Below are positions 23,274 to 31,537 of a stretch of 36,069 nt of DNA, in pieces (position 1 is the first letter of the stretch; the number at the start of each line of letters is the position of its first letter). The translations under genes were made by a program, and so were the position numbers. Source of the DNA: an uncultured Eubacteriales bacterium (GTDB lineage Bacteria; Bacillota; Clostridia; Oscillospirales; CAG-382); assembly GCA_900546385.1 (NCBI GenBank), contig URCT01000012.1, positions 1-36,069 on the forward strand. The letters are read 5' to 3'. The notes below the pieces were generated by a model. The model did not search any database and was not told the origin of the DNA. It saw nothing but the letters and a program-made list of their open reading frames with translations.

Positions 23274-25409
23274 TTATTTTTTCAGATTCTCTTCGGCACG
23301 GATGAGCATAGGCGCGGCATATGACGCAAAGCCGTGGTTGCAGCTGGCATAGTCGCCGGTGTTTTCCCAAAGTGTGCCGGTTCGTTCGGCCATATACAGG
23401 AAATAGTCCTTGGATTCTTCAATGAGTTTTTCGTATAAACCGTTTTCGTCTAACAGCATGAGCCGCAGATAGTTGCCGATAAAGGCATTTGCCGGATAAA
23501 TTTCGGGATACAGGCCTTTTTCCGCGCGCTTCGGTCCGAAATCGGTGATAAGCGTATGCCACAATTCCGGATAGGTTTCGGGCGTGGCCGTGCCGGTGAA
23601 GAAGGCGTAATACTGGCAGGTTTCGGTGCGTTCGCCGGGAGAGACCGGGATGCCGTCTATGTTATACACCTCGTTGTCGCGGAAAAAGGAGCCGTCAAAC
23701 GAACGTGCGCGGATGACGTCAAACAAGGCGTTTGCTTTGGCTTCGAGTGCCGCATCGTCAAACAGATGCGCCGCGGCAAGCAGGGTTTTTGCATATAACA
23801 TATTGGACGGGAAATTGATATCCTGCGTCAGCTCATTTGCCTTCGACCATTCCAAAAAGACCCATGCTTCCAGCTTTTCGAGCAATCCGTCCTGATTCTC
23901 ATATTTTTTGAAGAAATCGAGCAGCCGATACACTTTTTCTTTGTATGGTACCGTAAAGGCTTTGTCGCCGGTGCGCTTTTCCCTATCCTCCAACTCCAAA
24001 ACAAACCACATCGCCCAGTTTGGAATATAATTGCCGTCGTAGTGGTCAGACGGATAGCACATGGGAAGCATTCCGTCCGGAACGTTGGGATAGTGTTCGG
24101 CAAGAAGGAAGTTTTCCAGGAAATTGTGTTCGATATCGTTTTTGCCGGTAAAGAAGCGTTCGCTGCGTGCGGTAAAGAAGCTGTCGCACAACCAACCGGC
24201 ACGCTCGCGCGTCGGGCAGTCCATGAAAATGTCCACGCTGTTCTGCATGAACGACTGCTTGGCGGCCTCGAAGATTTTGGCGGTTGCCGGATCGGAGCCG
24301 GTATAGCTTGCCGTGATCTTTTCCGGGCAGACGATGGCGACAAGGTTCACATCAAGCACATCGGCTTTGCCCGAAACACAGGCGATTTTCAGATACTGCA
24401 TTCCGAACGGCTCGCACGTCCGAAAATCGTAGGTGCCGGGTTTCATATCGATGCGAATCATGTTGCACCAATCGGCGATGGGACGAACATCGTCCCCGTG
24501 CAGCACCTCGCTGAACATAAAGCAGACCTCGGCGTCCTCATGGCAGACAAGCGTTGCGCCCAAAAGGCCGGTATGCTCGCCGTCAAACCGAAATGTTTCG
24601 TATTTGCCAGCCGAAAGAGCGGTTCTTCCGGAATAGTCCGTCACGTCGTCGGTGCGCGTCGTATAGCGGAAGCCCTGCGCTTCGTCCGAAAGATGAAGGT
24701 CAAGCTCGCTTTCGTCGTACCCTTCAAGCAGTCCGGCAGTCGGGTCGTGAAGCTTTATAAGCGAACGGTCTTTGTAGACTTCGCCTGCGACGCCGGTCAC
24801 GAAATCGCCGTACCACAGGCGGCTTTTCGGAACAATGACCGGATAGTCTCCGATCGGAATACGGCGTTCGACTATCTTTTTCGGTTCGGTCTCGCCGGGT
24901 GTGAACGGTTCGGCGTTTTTATCGGGTTTTCCGACGCGCCATGCATGGACATTCCCTTCATAGCGATACGCTTCGGCAAAATCGCGTTGGAAGCTGTACC
25001 GCTGCACCTTGCGCACGCGTTCATGAAGCATGAACGCATCAAAGCCGCTGTTGCCGGTGGCGGCGATGACCGTGCCGTCGGAAGCGGCAAGCTCTGCTTC
25101 GATAAAGCCGTTTTGGCGGAGCTGGCCGAAGCCGTTCAGATAGGAATTGTTGACCTCGACGGCCACATAGTTTTCGTTTTCCGTGAGCGCAAGCGTAAGC
25201 TCATCGACGCGATAGAATTCGTGCGCACAGCGTGCCGGGCCGAAATGCACAAACGCGCCGTTGACAAACAGGTGGTAAAATCCGCTGGTTGCGGCTTTGA
25301 AGGTATAGGTTCCGGCGCGGAGCGGTGCACTGCAAAGGCCGACGGTGACGTTCCGCTCGTCGGCAAGGGATGTATTCCAAACAGGGCGTGCTTTTTCAAA
25401 AAACGGCAT
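23274..25409 (-). CDS. GH78-like alpha-L-rhamnosidase family glycoside hydrolase
   Basis: A 711-residue intracellular protein with no signal peptide. The N-terminal half is beta-rich and resembles the accessory domains of family 78 (TFKAATSGFYHLFVNGAFVHFGPAR, VAVEVNNSYLNG). The catalytic (alpha/alpha)6 part has the hallmark MDCPTRERAGWLCD at about residue 395, comparable to DCPQRERLGWTGD in known rhamnosidases. The C-terminal LWENTGDYASCNHGF corresponds to the conserved WE...NH region. It should release terminal rhamnose or a related sugar from oligosaccharides taken up by the cell; the exact specificity is uncertain because the family is broad. ATG 25409 has GAGGA eight bases upstream and a strong promoter at 25462-25490. 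Confidence 0.82.
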   Translation of the reverse strand: MPFFEKARPVWNTSLADERNVTVGLCSAPLRAGTYTFKAATSGFYHLFVNGAFVHFGPARCAHEFYRVDELTLALTENENYVAVEVNNSYLNGFGQLRQNGFIEAELAASDGTVIAATGNSGFDAFMLHERVRKVQRYSFQRDFAEAYRYEGNVHAWRVGKPDKNAEPFTPGETEPKKIVERRIPIGDYPVIVPKSRLWYGDFVTGVAGEVYKDRSLIKLHDPTAGLLEGYDESELDLHLSDEAQGFRYTTRTDDVTDYSGRTALSAGKYETFRFDGEHTGLLGATLVCHEDAEVCFMFSEVLHGDDVRPIADWCNMIRIDMKPGTYDFRTCEPFGMQYLKIACVSGKADVLDVNLVAIVCPEKITASYTGSDPATAKIFEAAKQSFMQNSVDIFMDCPTRERAGWLCDSFFTARSERFFTGKNDIEHNFLENFLLAEHYPNVPDGMLPMCYPSDHYDGNYIPNWAMWFVLELEDREKRTGDKAFTVPYKEKVYRLLDFFKKYENQDGLLEKLEAWVFLEWSKANELTQDINFPSNMLYAKTLLAAAHLFDDAALEAKANALFDVIRARSFDGSFFRDNEVYNIDGIPVSPGERTETCQYYAFFTGTATPETYPELWHTLITDFGPKRAEKGLYPEIYPANAFIGNYLRLMLLDENGLYEKLIEESKDYFLYMAERTGTLWENTGDYASCNHGFASYAAPMLIRAEENLKK

Positions 25410-25461
25410 GATGCTTTCCTCACTTTTACAGATGTTCCATAGGATAAGTAACGTACAGTTC

Positions 25462-25490
25462 ATTTTACCCTAAAAACGGCGTTTTGTCAA
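25462..25490 (-). promoter_or_regulatory. Sigma-A promoter of the GH78-like gene (and probably uvrB)
   Basis: On the minus strand a perfect TTGACA (25490-25485), a 17-base spacer and TAAAAT (25467-25462), about 55 bases before ATG 25409. No terminator is visible between the glycosidase and uvrB. Confidence 0.8.
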
Positions 25491-25616
25491 TCGCAAAACG
25501 TGCATTTGCGGTAGAAGTTTTGAAGCGTTTTTCGGCGGATTTTTGTGTGCGGCGGCTCTTTTCAAAAATAATCGCTTTCCGATTGCATTTATTAACAGTT
25601 CTGTCGAAATAAATTA

Positions 25617-25645
25617 TTGAATTTTTTTGTCAAAATATGTATTAT
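25617..25645 (+). promoter_or_regulatory. Sigma-A promoter of the potABCD operon
   Basis: TTGAAT (25617-25622), a 17-base spacer and TATTAT (25640-25645) in an A/T-rich setting. The leader up to the potA start is then about 130 bases long. Confidence 0.65.
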
Positions 25646-25653
25646 TAACTTAA

Positions 25654-25771
25654 TTTGCAAAATGCAAAATTCTTGCCTTTAATCTGAATGTTGCACGAAG
25701 GTGAGAGCAAAAGACGTTTCGGGCAAATCCCGTTCGGAGCGTCGGAAAGGCGCCGCACAGCAACACGGCGC
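25654..25771 (+). promoter_or_regulatory. Structured 5' leader of the polyamine transport operon
   Basis: Just after the likely transcription start lies TTTGC-AAAAT-GCAAA (25654-25668), possibly an operator. Three further stems follow: TTGC/GCAA (25691-25694 with 25707-25710); GACG/CGTC (25713-25716 with 25740-25743) enclosing CGGG-CAAAT-CCCG; and GCGCCG/CGGCGC (25750-25755 with 25766-25771). The last stem ends directly before the GGAGG ribosome site at 25772-25776. I do not recognise a known riboswitch class. The layout suggests control of potA translation. Confidence 0.45.
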
Positions 25772-25784
25772 GGAGGTGTGAGGA

Positions 25785-26888
25785 TTGGACAAAAGTGTCA
25801 TCGTTCGCTTGAAAGACATTGTCATGAATTTTGACGATGAGCAGGTATTGAAGGGTATCGACCTTGATATCCATGACAAGGAATTTATTACCTTGCTGGG
25901 ACCCTCCGGCTGCGGAAAAACGACAACACTCCGCATCATCGGCGGCTTTATCGAGCCGCACGAAGGACAGGTCTTCTTTGACGGAAAGCTGATCAACAAA
26001 ATCCCGCCGTACAAACGGCAGGTCAACACGGTTTTCCAAAAGTACGCACTTTTCCCCCATTTGAACGTATTTGAAAACATTGCTTTCGGTCTGCGTTTGA
26101 AAAAAACGCCCGAAAAAGAGATAAAACAGCGCGTTCTCGAAATGCTTGAGCTTGTCAACCTTAAGGGCTACGGTGCCAAGAAAGTGGATTTTCTTTCCGG
26201 CGGCCAACAGCAGCGCGTTGCCATTGCACGGGCGCTCATCAACCATCCGCGGATGTTGCTTCTCGACGAGCCGCTCGGCGCGCTTGACTTACAATTACGA
26301 AAAGAAATGCAGATCGAGTTAAAGCGCATGCAGCAGCAGCTCGGCATTACCTTCATTTACGTTACTCACGACCAAGAAGAAGCACTCACCATGAGCGACC
26401 GCATCGTCGTCATGAACCGCGGCTGTATCGACCAGATCGGCACGCCCGAGGACATCTACAACGAACCGGCCAACGCCTTTGTGGCGCGCTTTATCGGTGA
26501 AAGCAACATTGTTTCGGGCATTATGCACGACGACTATGACGTTGAATTTGCCGGCAAGCACTTTGTCTGCGTGGACAAGGGCTTTGACAAAATGGAGCCG
26601 GTGGACGTGGTCATCCGTCCCGAAGACATCCGCGTCAAAGAGCCGGACGGCACCACCATTGACGGCACGGTCGAGACCGTTACGTTCAAGGGCGTTCACT
26701 TTGAAATGATTGTGGACAGCTTTGGCACGAAATGGAAGATCCATTCCACCAAGGCTGCCGAGGCAGGCTCCTTTATCGGCATGGCGCTCACGCCGGAGGA
26801 TATCCACATCATGCACAAGAGCTATGCTTCGGACGCAGCCGACGCGGAGTACCTCGAGGGAGGTGCGGCAAATGAAGCGGGGCTCTAA
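25785..26888 (+). CDS. potA: Spermidine/putrescine ABC transporter ATPase
   Basis: A 367-residue ATPase that drives polyamine import through PotB/PotC. Walker A GPSGCGKTTT is at 39-48, the signature LSGGQQQRVAIARAL near 137, Walker B LLLDEPLGALD near 160 and the switch His in VTHDQEEAL. The C-terminal TOBE-type regulatory domain (about 240-350) is present, as in PotA/MalK-like importers. The TTG start at 25785 follows GGAGGTG with six bases between. It is the first gene of the potABCD order, and the last 17 bases overlap potB. Polyamine specificity rests on the four-gene order and on the PotD-like binding protein. Confidence 0.93.
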   Translation: MDKSVIVRLKDIVMNFDDEQVLKGIDLDIHDKEFITLLGPSGCGKTTTLRIIGGFIEPHEGQVFFDGKLINKIPPYKRQVNTVFQKYALFPHLNVFENIAFGLRLKKTPEKEIKQRVLEMLELVNLKGYGAKKVDFLSGGQQQRVAIARALINHPRMLLLDEPLGALDLQLRKEMQIELKRMQQQLGITFIYVTHDQEEALTMSDRIVVMNRGCIDQIGTPEDIYNEPANAFVARFIGESNIVSGIMHDDYDVEFAGKHFVCVDKGFDKMEPVDVVIRPEDIRVKEPDGTTIDGTVETVTFKGVHFEMIVDSFGTKWKIHSTKAAEAGSFIGMALTPEDIHIMHKSYASDAADAEYLEGGAANEAGL

Positions 26889-27693
26889 AATCTCGGCTAT
26901 TCCCTACATTATTTGGATTTTGATCTTTACGATTGTTCCGTTTGTCTTAGTCATTTACTATGCCTTCTCGGACAACGCCACCGGCCGCTTTACGCTTGAC
27001 AACATTGCCAATTCCAGCGCCTATCTGCCGGTGCTTATCAAATCGTTATGTCTTGCGTTTGTGGCAACGCTCATCTGTTTACTCATCGCCTATCCGCTGG
27101 CCTACATCATGAGCCGCAAATCGGCGGCCGTACAGCGGGTATTTATGATGCTTGTCATGCTGCCGATGTGGATGAACTTTCTTTTGCGCACGTATGCGTG
27201 GATGACCATTCTTGAGGACAACGGCATCATCAACAACATTCTCGCCTTTTTCGGACTGCCAGCGGCCAAGCTCATCAACACCTCGGGTGCGGTCATCTTA
27301 GGCATGGTCTACAACTATCTGCCGTTTATGATTCTGCCGCTGTTTTCGATTATGACGAAGATCGACCGGCACGTCATCGAGGCCGCGCAAGACCTCGGGT
27401 GCAGTATGCCGGTAGTCATCCGCAAGGTGGTTGTGCCGCTAAGCTTTCCGGGCATTGCGACCGGCATTACCATGACGTTTGTGCCGTGTGTGAGTACGTT
27501 CATCATTTCCCGGCTTTTGGGCGGCAGCGACTGCTATCTCATCGGCGACCTCATCGAAGAACAGTTCAAGCTCAAGGGAACCGGCTTCCATGTCGGCTCG
27601 GCGACCTCGCTTGTGCTTATGATCGTGGTGCTTATCAGCATGGGAATCCTCAACCAGTTTGACAGCGATGAAATGGAGGATTCGATCAAATGA
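26872..27693 (+). CDS. potB: Spermidine/putrescine ABC transporter permease
   Basis: A 273-residue inner-membrane permease with six predicted helices. It has the EAA loop EAAQDLGCSMPVVIRKVVVPLSFPG (first residues of the ATPase contact) and the PotB-typical LPMWMNFLLRTYAW. ATG 26872 is chosen over upstream in-frame starts because GGAGGTG is six bases before it and the protein then begins at the first cytoplasmic residues (MKRGSKISAIPYI). It overlaps potA by 17 bases and potC by four (ATGA), which points to tight translational coupling. Confidence 0.94.
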   Translation: MKRGSKISAIPYIIWILIFTIVPFVLVIYYAFSDNATGRFTLDNIANSSAYLPVLIKSLCLAFVATLICLLIAYPLAYIMSRKSAAVQRVFMMLVMLPMWMNFLLRTYAWMTILEDNGIINNILAFFGLPAAKLINTSGAVILGMVYNYLPFMILPLFSIMTKIDRHVIEAAQDLGCSMPVVIRKVVVPLSFPGIATGITMTFVPCVSTFIISRLLGGSDCYLIGDLIEEQFKLKGTGFHVGSATSLVLMIVVLISMGILNQFDSDEMEDSIK

Positions 27694-28493
27694 AAAAGAC
27701 CTTTTCACGCATATACACCGGCATTTGCTTTGCCTTTCTGTATATTCCGATTCTGATTCTTATCGTCTTTTCGTTCAACACCAGCAAGGGTGCAACCTGG
27801 ACGGGCTTTACCACAAAGTGGTATGTGGAATTGTTCCGCAACCAAGCCATCATCGGCGCGTTTATCAATACGCTCATCGTCGCGCTGGTCGCGTCGGTCT
27901 TTGCGACCATTTTAGGCACGACGGCGGCCTTCGGCATGAACAGCATGAAAAAAATGTCCAAGGGCGTTATGCGAACGCTCACCTACATTCAGATCCTCAA
28001 TCCGGAGATCGTAACCGGTATTTCGCTCATGCTGCTTTTTGCTTACTTCAAATTCACGTCCGGCTTTGCGACCCTGATTTTGGCGCACATCACGTTCTGC
28101 GTACCGACGGTGGTATTAAGCGTACTGCCGAAACTGCGGCAATTGAACGTCAGTCTGTATGAAGCCGCCATGGATCTCGGCTGCAACCGCCGACAAGCGT
28201 TTTTCAAAGTGGTAATTCCCGAGATCATGCCGGGTATCGTTTCCGGTTTTCTTATGGCGCTCACCTACTCGATCGACGATTTCGTCATCAGCTATTTCAC
28301 CTCCGGCACGACCTCGCAGACTCTGCCGGTGGTCATCTACAGCATGACCAAAAAACAGGTCACACCGACCATTTATGCACTTTCCACCCTGCTTTTTGTA
28401 GGCGTGCTTGCCGTACTCATCGTTTACAATCTTGTGGATATGAAGTTTGAAAACGAGAAGAACAAAGCGGTCGGCCTCGCCAAAAAAGCATAA
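27690..28493 (+). CDS. potC: Spermidine/putrescine ABC transporter permease
   Basis: A 267-residue second permease of the importer with six helices. The family N-terminal pattern LYIPILILIVFSFN and the EAA loop EAAMDLGCNRRQAFFKVVIPEIMPG are clear. TYSIDDFVISYFTSG in the following segment is characteristic of PotC. It shares ATGA with the potB stop codon and precedes potD by 26 bases, which include the ribosome site AAGGAG. PotB and PotC form the heterodimeric channel. Confidence 0.94.
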   Translation: MKKTFSRIYTGICFAFLYIPILILIVFSFNTSKGATWTGFTTKWYVELFRNQAIIGAFINTLIVALVASVFATILGTTAAFGMNSMKKMSKGVMRTLTYIQILNPEIVTGISLMLLFAYFKFTSGFATLILAHITFCVPTVVLSVLPKLRQLNVSLYEAAMDLGCNRRQAFFKVVIPEIMPGIVSGFLMALTYSIDDFVISYFTSGTTSQTLPVVIYSMTKKQVTPTIYALSTLLFVGVLAVLIVYNLVDMKFENEKNKAVGLAKKA

Positions 28494-28519
28494 CGTACAA
28501 TCACAAGGAGAAAAATCAA

Positions 28520-29725
28520 ATGAAAAAAACCGTATTTTCCGTCTTGCTTGCCCTTGTGGCGGCAATGCTCTTTAACTTTGCCGCCTTTGCCGAGGTTTCC
28601 GTCGAGGACGAAGCCTACTATGCCGCCTTCCGTGACAAGGGAATCACCCTCAACGTCTACAACTGGGGCGAATACATTTCCGACGGTTCGGACGGCAGCA
28701 TCGATGTGATCAAAGAATTCGAAGAGATATCCGGCATCAAGGTCAACTACACGCTGTTTGACACCAACGAGGATATGTATGCCAAGGTGGTTCACGGCGG
28801 TTCGCAGTATGACATCATCATCCCGTCCGACTACATGATCGCCCGCCTGATTGATGAGGATCGTTTGGAAAAGCTCGATTTTGACAAGATCCCAAACATC
28901 TCGCTCATCGACGACAAGTACCGCTTTACCGATTTCGATCCCGAAGGGGCTTACACAGTTCCCTACACCTGGGGCATGGTGGGACTTGTGTACAACACCA
29001 AGTATGTAACGGCCGAAGAAGCAAGCACGTGGGACGTTCTGTGGAACGAAAAGTTCAAGGGCAAGGTGCTCATGTTCGGCAACAGCCGCGATGCATTCGG
29101 TATTGCACTTAAGAAACTCGGTTACTCGCTCAACACGGAAAACCTTGAAGAGATCGACAAGGCCGCCGACGCGCTCAAAGCGCAGAAAGCTGTCAATCAG
29201 ATGTATGCCATGGATCAGACGTTTGACAAAATGGCAAACGAAAACGCCTATGCCGCGCCCTACTACGCCGGCGACTGCCTGACCATGATGGAGCGCAACG
29301 AAAACCTTGCGTTCGCCTACCCCAAAGAGGGCGTCAACCAGTTTATCGACTCGGTCTGCATTCCCAAAGGCACGACCAACAAGGATGCCGCCGAAGCCTT
29401 CATCAACTTCCTCTGCGAAACCGATATCGCCGTTGCCAACTGCGAATTCATCTCGTACTTTACGCCGCAGACAAAAGCCATGGAGATTGTCGGCGTTGAC
29501 GAACGCATCCAGCCGACCGAAGAAGCCCTCGAAAACTCCGAAACGTTCGTGATGTTGGGCGACGAAGCCAACAGCCACATGGAAGATCTGTGGCTTCAGA
29601 TTCGCAGCACCTCCATGTTCGACAGCCCGGTATATCTGTTGGCACTCATTCTGCTTCTTGCCTTAATCATCTTCATCATTCTGTATGTGGCAAGAAAGAA
29701 AAAGAATTCGAAAATCGATTATTAA
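28520..29725 (+). CDS. potD: Polyamine-binding protein, C-terminally membrane anchored
   Basis: A 401-residue extracytoplasmic substrate-binding protein of the PotD/PotF type. A signal peptide (1-24, cleavage probably after AAFA) is followed by the typical start LNVYNWGEYI, then VIKEFEEISGIKVNYTLFDTNEDMYAKV and YDIIIPSDYMI, which belong to the polyamine-binding family. There is no lipobox cysteine after the signal peptide, unlike most Gram-positive PotD lipoproteins. Instead a strongly hydrophobic helix (about 371-393) followed by RKKKNSK closes the protein, so it is probably anchored by its C-terminus. It is the last gene of the operon; AAGGAG lies upstream and a terminator at 29739. Confidence 0.92.
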   Translation: MKKTVFSVLLALVAAMLFNFAAFAEVSVEDEAYYAAFRDKGITLNVYNWGEYISDGSDGSIDVIKEFEEISGIKVNYTLFDTNEDMYAKVVHGGSQYDIIIPSDYMIARLIDEDRLEKLDFDKIPNISLIDDKYRFTDFDPEGAYTVPYTWGMVGLVYNTKYVTAEEASTWDVLWNEKFKGKVLMFGNSRDAFGIALKKLGYSLNTENLEEIDKAADALKAQKAVNQMYAMDQTFDKMANENAYAAPYYAGDCLTMMERNENLAFAYPKEGVNQFIDSVCIPKGTTNKDAAEAFINFLCETDIAVANCEFISYFTPQTKAMEIVGVDERIQPTEEALENSETFVMLGDEANSHMEDLWLQIRSTSMFDSPVYLLALILLLALIIFIILYVARKKKNSKIDY

Positions 29726-29738
29726 ACGAAGCAAAATA

Positions 29739-29778
29739 AAAAGCGGCTGCTCCCAAAAGGCGGAGCGGCCGCTTTTTT
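29739..29778 (+). terminator. Intrinsic terminator of potABCD
   Basis: AAGCGGCTGCTCC pairs with GGAGCGGCCGCTT (one G-T pair) and is followed by TTTTTT. It lies 13 bases after the potD stop codon and may also act on the convergent AraC-type gene, which ends at 29795, although no long T-run follows on that strand. Confidence 0.85.
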
Positions 29779-29794
29779 GTATGTCATAAGCCGT

Positions 29795-30610
29795 TTATCC
29801 GAGCGTGTATGCGCGTGTTTCGCGGTACACCTTCGGCGGCACGCCGAAATTCTGCTTAAAACAGTGGCTGAAGGAATACACATCCGAAAAGCCGCACCCA
29901 AGAGCGATATCGGAAATCGATTTAGACGTATTCAAAAGCAAAAGCTCCGCTTTGTTCAGCCGAAACTCCCGTAAGAATTCATGCGGTGTTTTTTGATAGA
30001 TGTCCGAAAACAACCGCCGGAAATGCTTTTCGCTGATGCCGGCGTTTTGGGCAAGCTCGCTGAGCCGCAGATCCGGGCGGCTGTAATGCCGGTTTATGTA
30101 ATCCAATGCGCCTGCAATTTTTCCGGCCATTTTGTCATTGATGTCGTCAAAACTGCTCTCGTTATACAGCATTCCGATGATTTGGCAGAGAAGGCCGCCG
30201 CATATCAGCCGAGAGCCGGGCAAATGCAGGCTGTATTCCTTCACGGCTTTCCGGAACAGCTTTTCATATGCATAGGCGTTCACGGCGGAACAGACCGTTT
30301 TGAACGGGAACGCACCGCGCAAAGAAGCGGCGTTTTTCTCGAAATTAAAATTGACCGCCATATACGACACCGCATCGCAGCGATAGGCGCCGCTTTCATC
30401 CACCGAGCCTTTGGCAATATACGCCACCTGCCCTTCTTTGATTGGGACGGTTTTTCCGTCTTTGGTATAGCCGAGTGTTCCGTTTGTGACAAACGCAAGA
30501 CTTTCGTGATTTCTGGGTTCAAACGCCCGATACGGCTTATCCTTGGTTAACGTATCACAAAAAAACCGTGCGTCGTCAAAGCACGGTACATCTGAAAATT
30601 CGAACTTCAT
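29795..30610 (-). CDS. AraC-family transcriptional regulator
   Basis: A 271-residue regulator. An N-terminal cupin-like ligand-binding region is at about 1-150 (NHESLAFVTNGTLGYTKDGKTVPIKEGQVAYI), and a C-terminal double helix-turn-helix follows at about 170-265 (LRLSELAQNAGISEKHFRRLFSDIYQKTPHEFLREFRL and ISDIALGCGFSDVYSFSHCFKQNFGVPPKVYR). It is divergent from the SDR/glycyl-radical operon, so it most likely senses that pathway's substrate. ATG 30610 is preferred to the longer frame: AGGAG sits seven bases upstream and the promoter at 30656-30684 precedes it. The ligand is unknown. Confidence 0.92.
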   Translation of the reverse strand: MKFEFSDVPCFDDARFFCDTLTKDKPYRAFEPRNHESLAFVTNGTLGYTKDGKTVPIKEGQVAYIAKGSVDESGAYRCDAVSYMAVNFNFEKNAASLRGAFPFKTVCSAVNAYAYEKLFRKAVKEYSLHLPGSRLICGGLLCQIIGMLYNESSFDDINDKMAGKIAGALDYINRHYSRPDLRLSELAQNAGISEKHFRRLFSDIYQKTPHEFLREFRLNKAELLLLNTSKSISDIALGCGFSDVYSFSHCFKQNFGVPPKVYRETRAYTLG

Positions 30611-30655
30611 GTTGAAACTCCTATGATTCTCCGTTGCTCTTTTTTTGCTTTTTGC

Positions 30656-30684
30656 ATTATAGCATATATCGCGAAAAAAATCAA
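30656..30684 (-). promoter_or_regulatory. Sigma-A promoter of the AraC-type gene
   Basis: On the minus strand TTGATT (30684-30679), a 17-base spacer and TATAAT (30661-30656), about 46 bases upstream of ATG 30610. Confidence 0.75.
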
Positions 30685-30695
30685 GCATAATATCC

Positions 30696-30724
30696 GTTTG
30701 AAACAAATTCATGCGTTTACAAAC
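30696..30724. promoter_or_regulatory. Candidate operator between divergent promoters
   Basis: GTTTGAAAC (30696-30704) and GTTTACAAAC (30715-30724) form an imperfect inverted repeat with one extra base. It lies exactly between the minus promoter (30656-30684) and the plus promoter (30726-30753), where an AraC-type regulator could control both. Assignment to the neighbouring regulator is inference. Confidence 0.4.
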
Positions 30725-30725
30725 A

Positions 30726-30753
30726 TTTACTTTTTTGCGGATTTCGCTATAAT
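30726..30753 (+). promoter_or_regulatory. Promoter of the SDR-glycyl radical enzyme operon
   Basis: TTTACT (30726-30731), a 16-base spacer and a perfect TATAAT (30748-30753). The imperfect -35 box next to a candidate operator fits an activated promoter. Confidence 0.65.
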
Positions 30754-30786
30754 CATAGTCAATAAACCGATAAAGGCGGGAAAAAC

Positions 30787-31518
30787 ATGAGAAAAGCACT
30801 CGTAACCGGCGCAAGCCGCGGCATTGGCTATGCAATTGCCAAAAAGCTCGCGCAAAACGGCGATAAAATCGTTATCACCGGCAGAAAGAAAGAGACACTG
30901 GAACGTGTGGCAAAGGAACTTGGCCAAAACGTATTTCCTATGGTTTGGGATGCTGCAGAATTCGACAAGGCGGATGAAAAAGTCCGCGAAGCGGCCGGGC
31001 AGCTCGGCGGTCTTGACATTGTGGTAAACAATGCCGGCATTTTTGCCCGGCGGAGCGAATGGGACAAAAAAAGTCTGTTGAAAACGACCGTTCCAGAATG
31101 GCAGGATGTCATCGATGTCAACGCCAGTGCGGTATTTTTCACCATGCAGGCATCGGTCAACTATATGCTTGAAAACGGTGTAAAAGGCAATATTCTAAAC
31201 ATTACGTCGGTCGCCGGTGAAGAACCGGTTTTCGGCGCGTACGGCGGTTCCAAAATTCTTGCGACGGGACTTACGCGCGGCTGGGGCAAGATGTTTGCTT
31301 CGGACGGAATCACCATAAACGGCATTGCGCCGGGGCCGGTAGCGACCGAGATGAACAACTGGCATGAGGGCGATTCCATGAAGCACGACCGGATCCCTTA
31401 CGGCCGGTTTGCCACGATTGACGAGGTCGCCGCGCTTGCCATGTATCTGTTAGACGAAAAGGCAAAGATGATCTGCGGCGAAACCGTGATTATCGACGGT
31501 GCTTATTCCATCCGATAG
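30787..31518 (+). CDS. SDR-family NAD(P)-dependent oxidoreductase
   Basis: A 243-residue classical short-chain dehydrogenase with the Rossmann motif TGASRGIG (7-14), NNAG (81-84) and the catalytic set Asn112, Ser141, Tyr152 and Lys156 (AYGGSK). Arg33 follows the second strand (TGRKKE), so NADP(H) may be preferred. Relatives include gluconate 5-dehydrogenases and 3-oxoacyl reductases. Here it is the first gene before a radical dehydratase, so it may oxidise the substrate or reduce the aldehyde/ketone product. The ATG at 30787 has AAAGGCGGG upstream, and a promoter lies at 30726-30753. The substrate is not identifiable. Confidence 0.9.
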   Translation: MRKALVTGASRGIGYAIAKKLAQNGDKIVITGRKKETLERVAKELGQNVFPMVWDAAEFDKADEKVREAAGQLGGLDIVVNNAGIFARRSEWDKKSLLKTTVPEWQDVIDVNASAVFFTMQASVNYMLENGVKGNILNITSVAGEEPVFGAYGGSKILATGLTRGWGKMFASDGITINGIAPGPVATEMNNWHEGDSMKHDRIPYGRFATIDEVAALAMYLLDEKAKMICGETVIIDGAYSIR

Positions 31519-31537
31519 TAAGAGGAGTGTGAGCAAA

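Larger units (their letters stand above)
25410..25784. other. Divergent intergenic region between the GH78-like gene and potA
   Basis: The 375 bases contain the minus promoter at 25462-25490, the plus promoter at 25617-25645 and the structured potA leader. Between about 25500 and 25610 there is no further hairpin, ORF or promoter that I can support. Confidence 0.6.

Noticed and set aside
25654..25771. Known riboswitch (TPP, SAM, guanidine, c-di-GMP or THF type) in the potA leader
   Set aside because: Only short similarities such as GGGCAAAT were seen; the conserved cores of these classes are absent. Kept as an unassigned structured leader.
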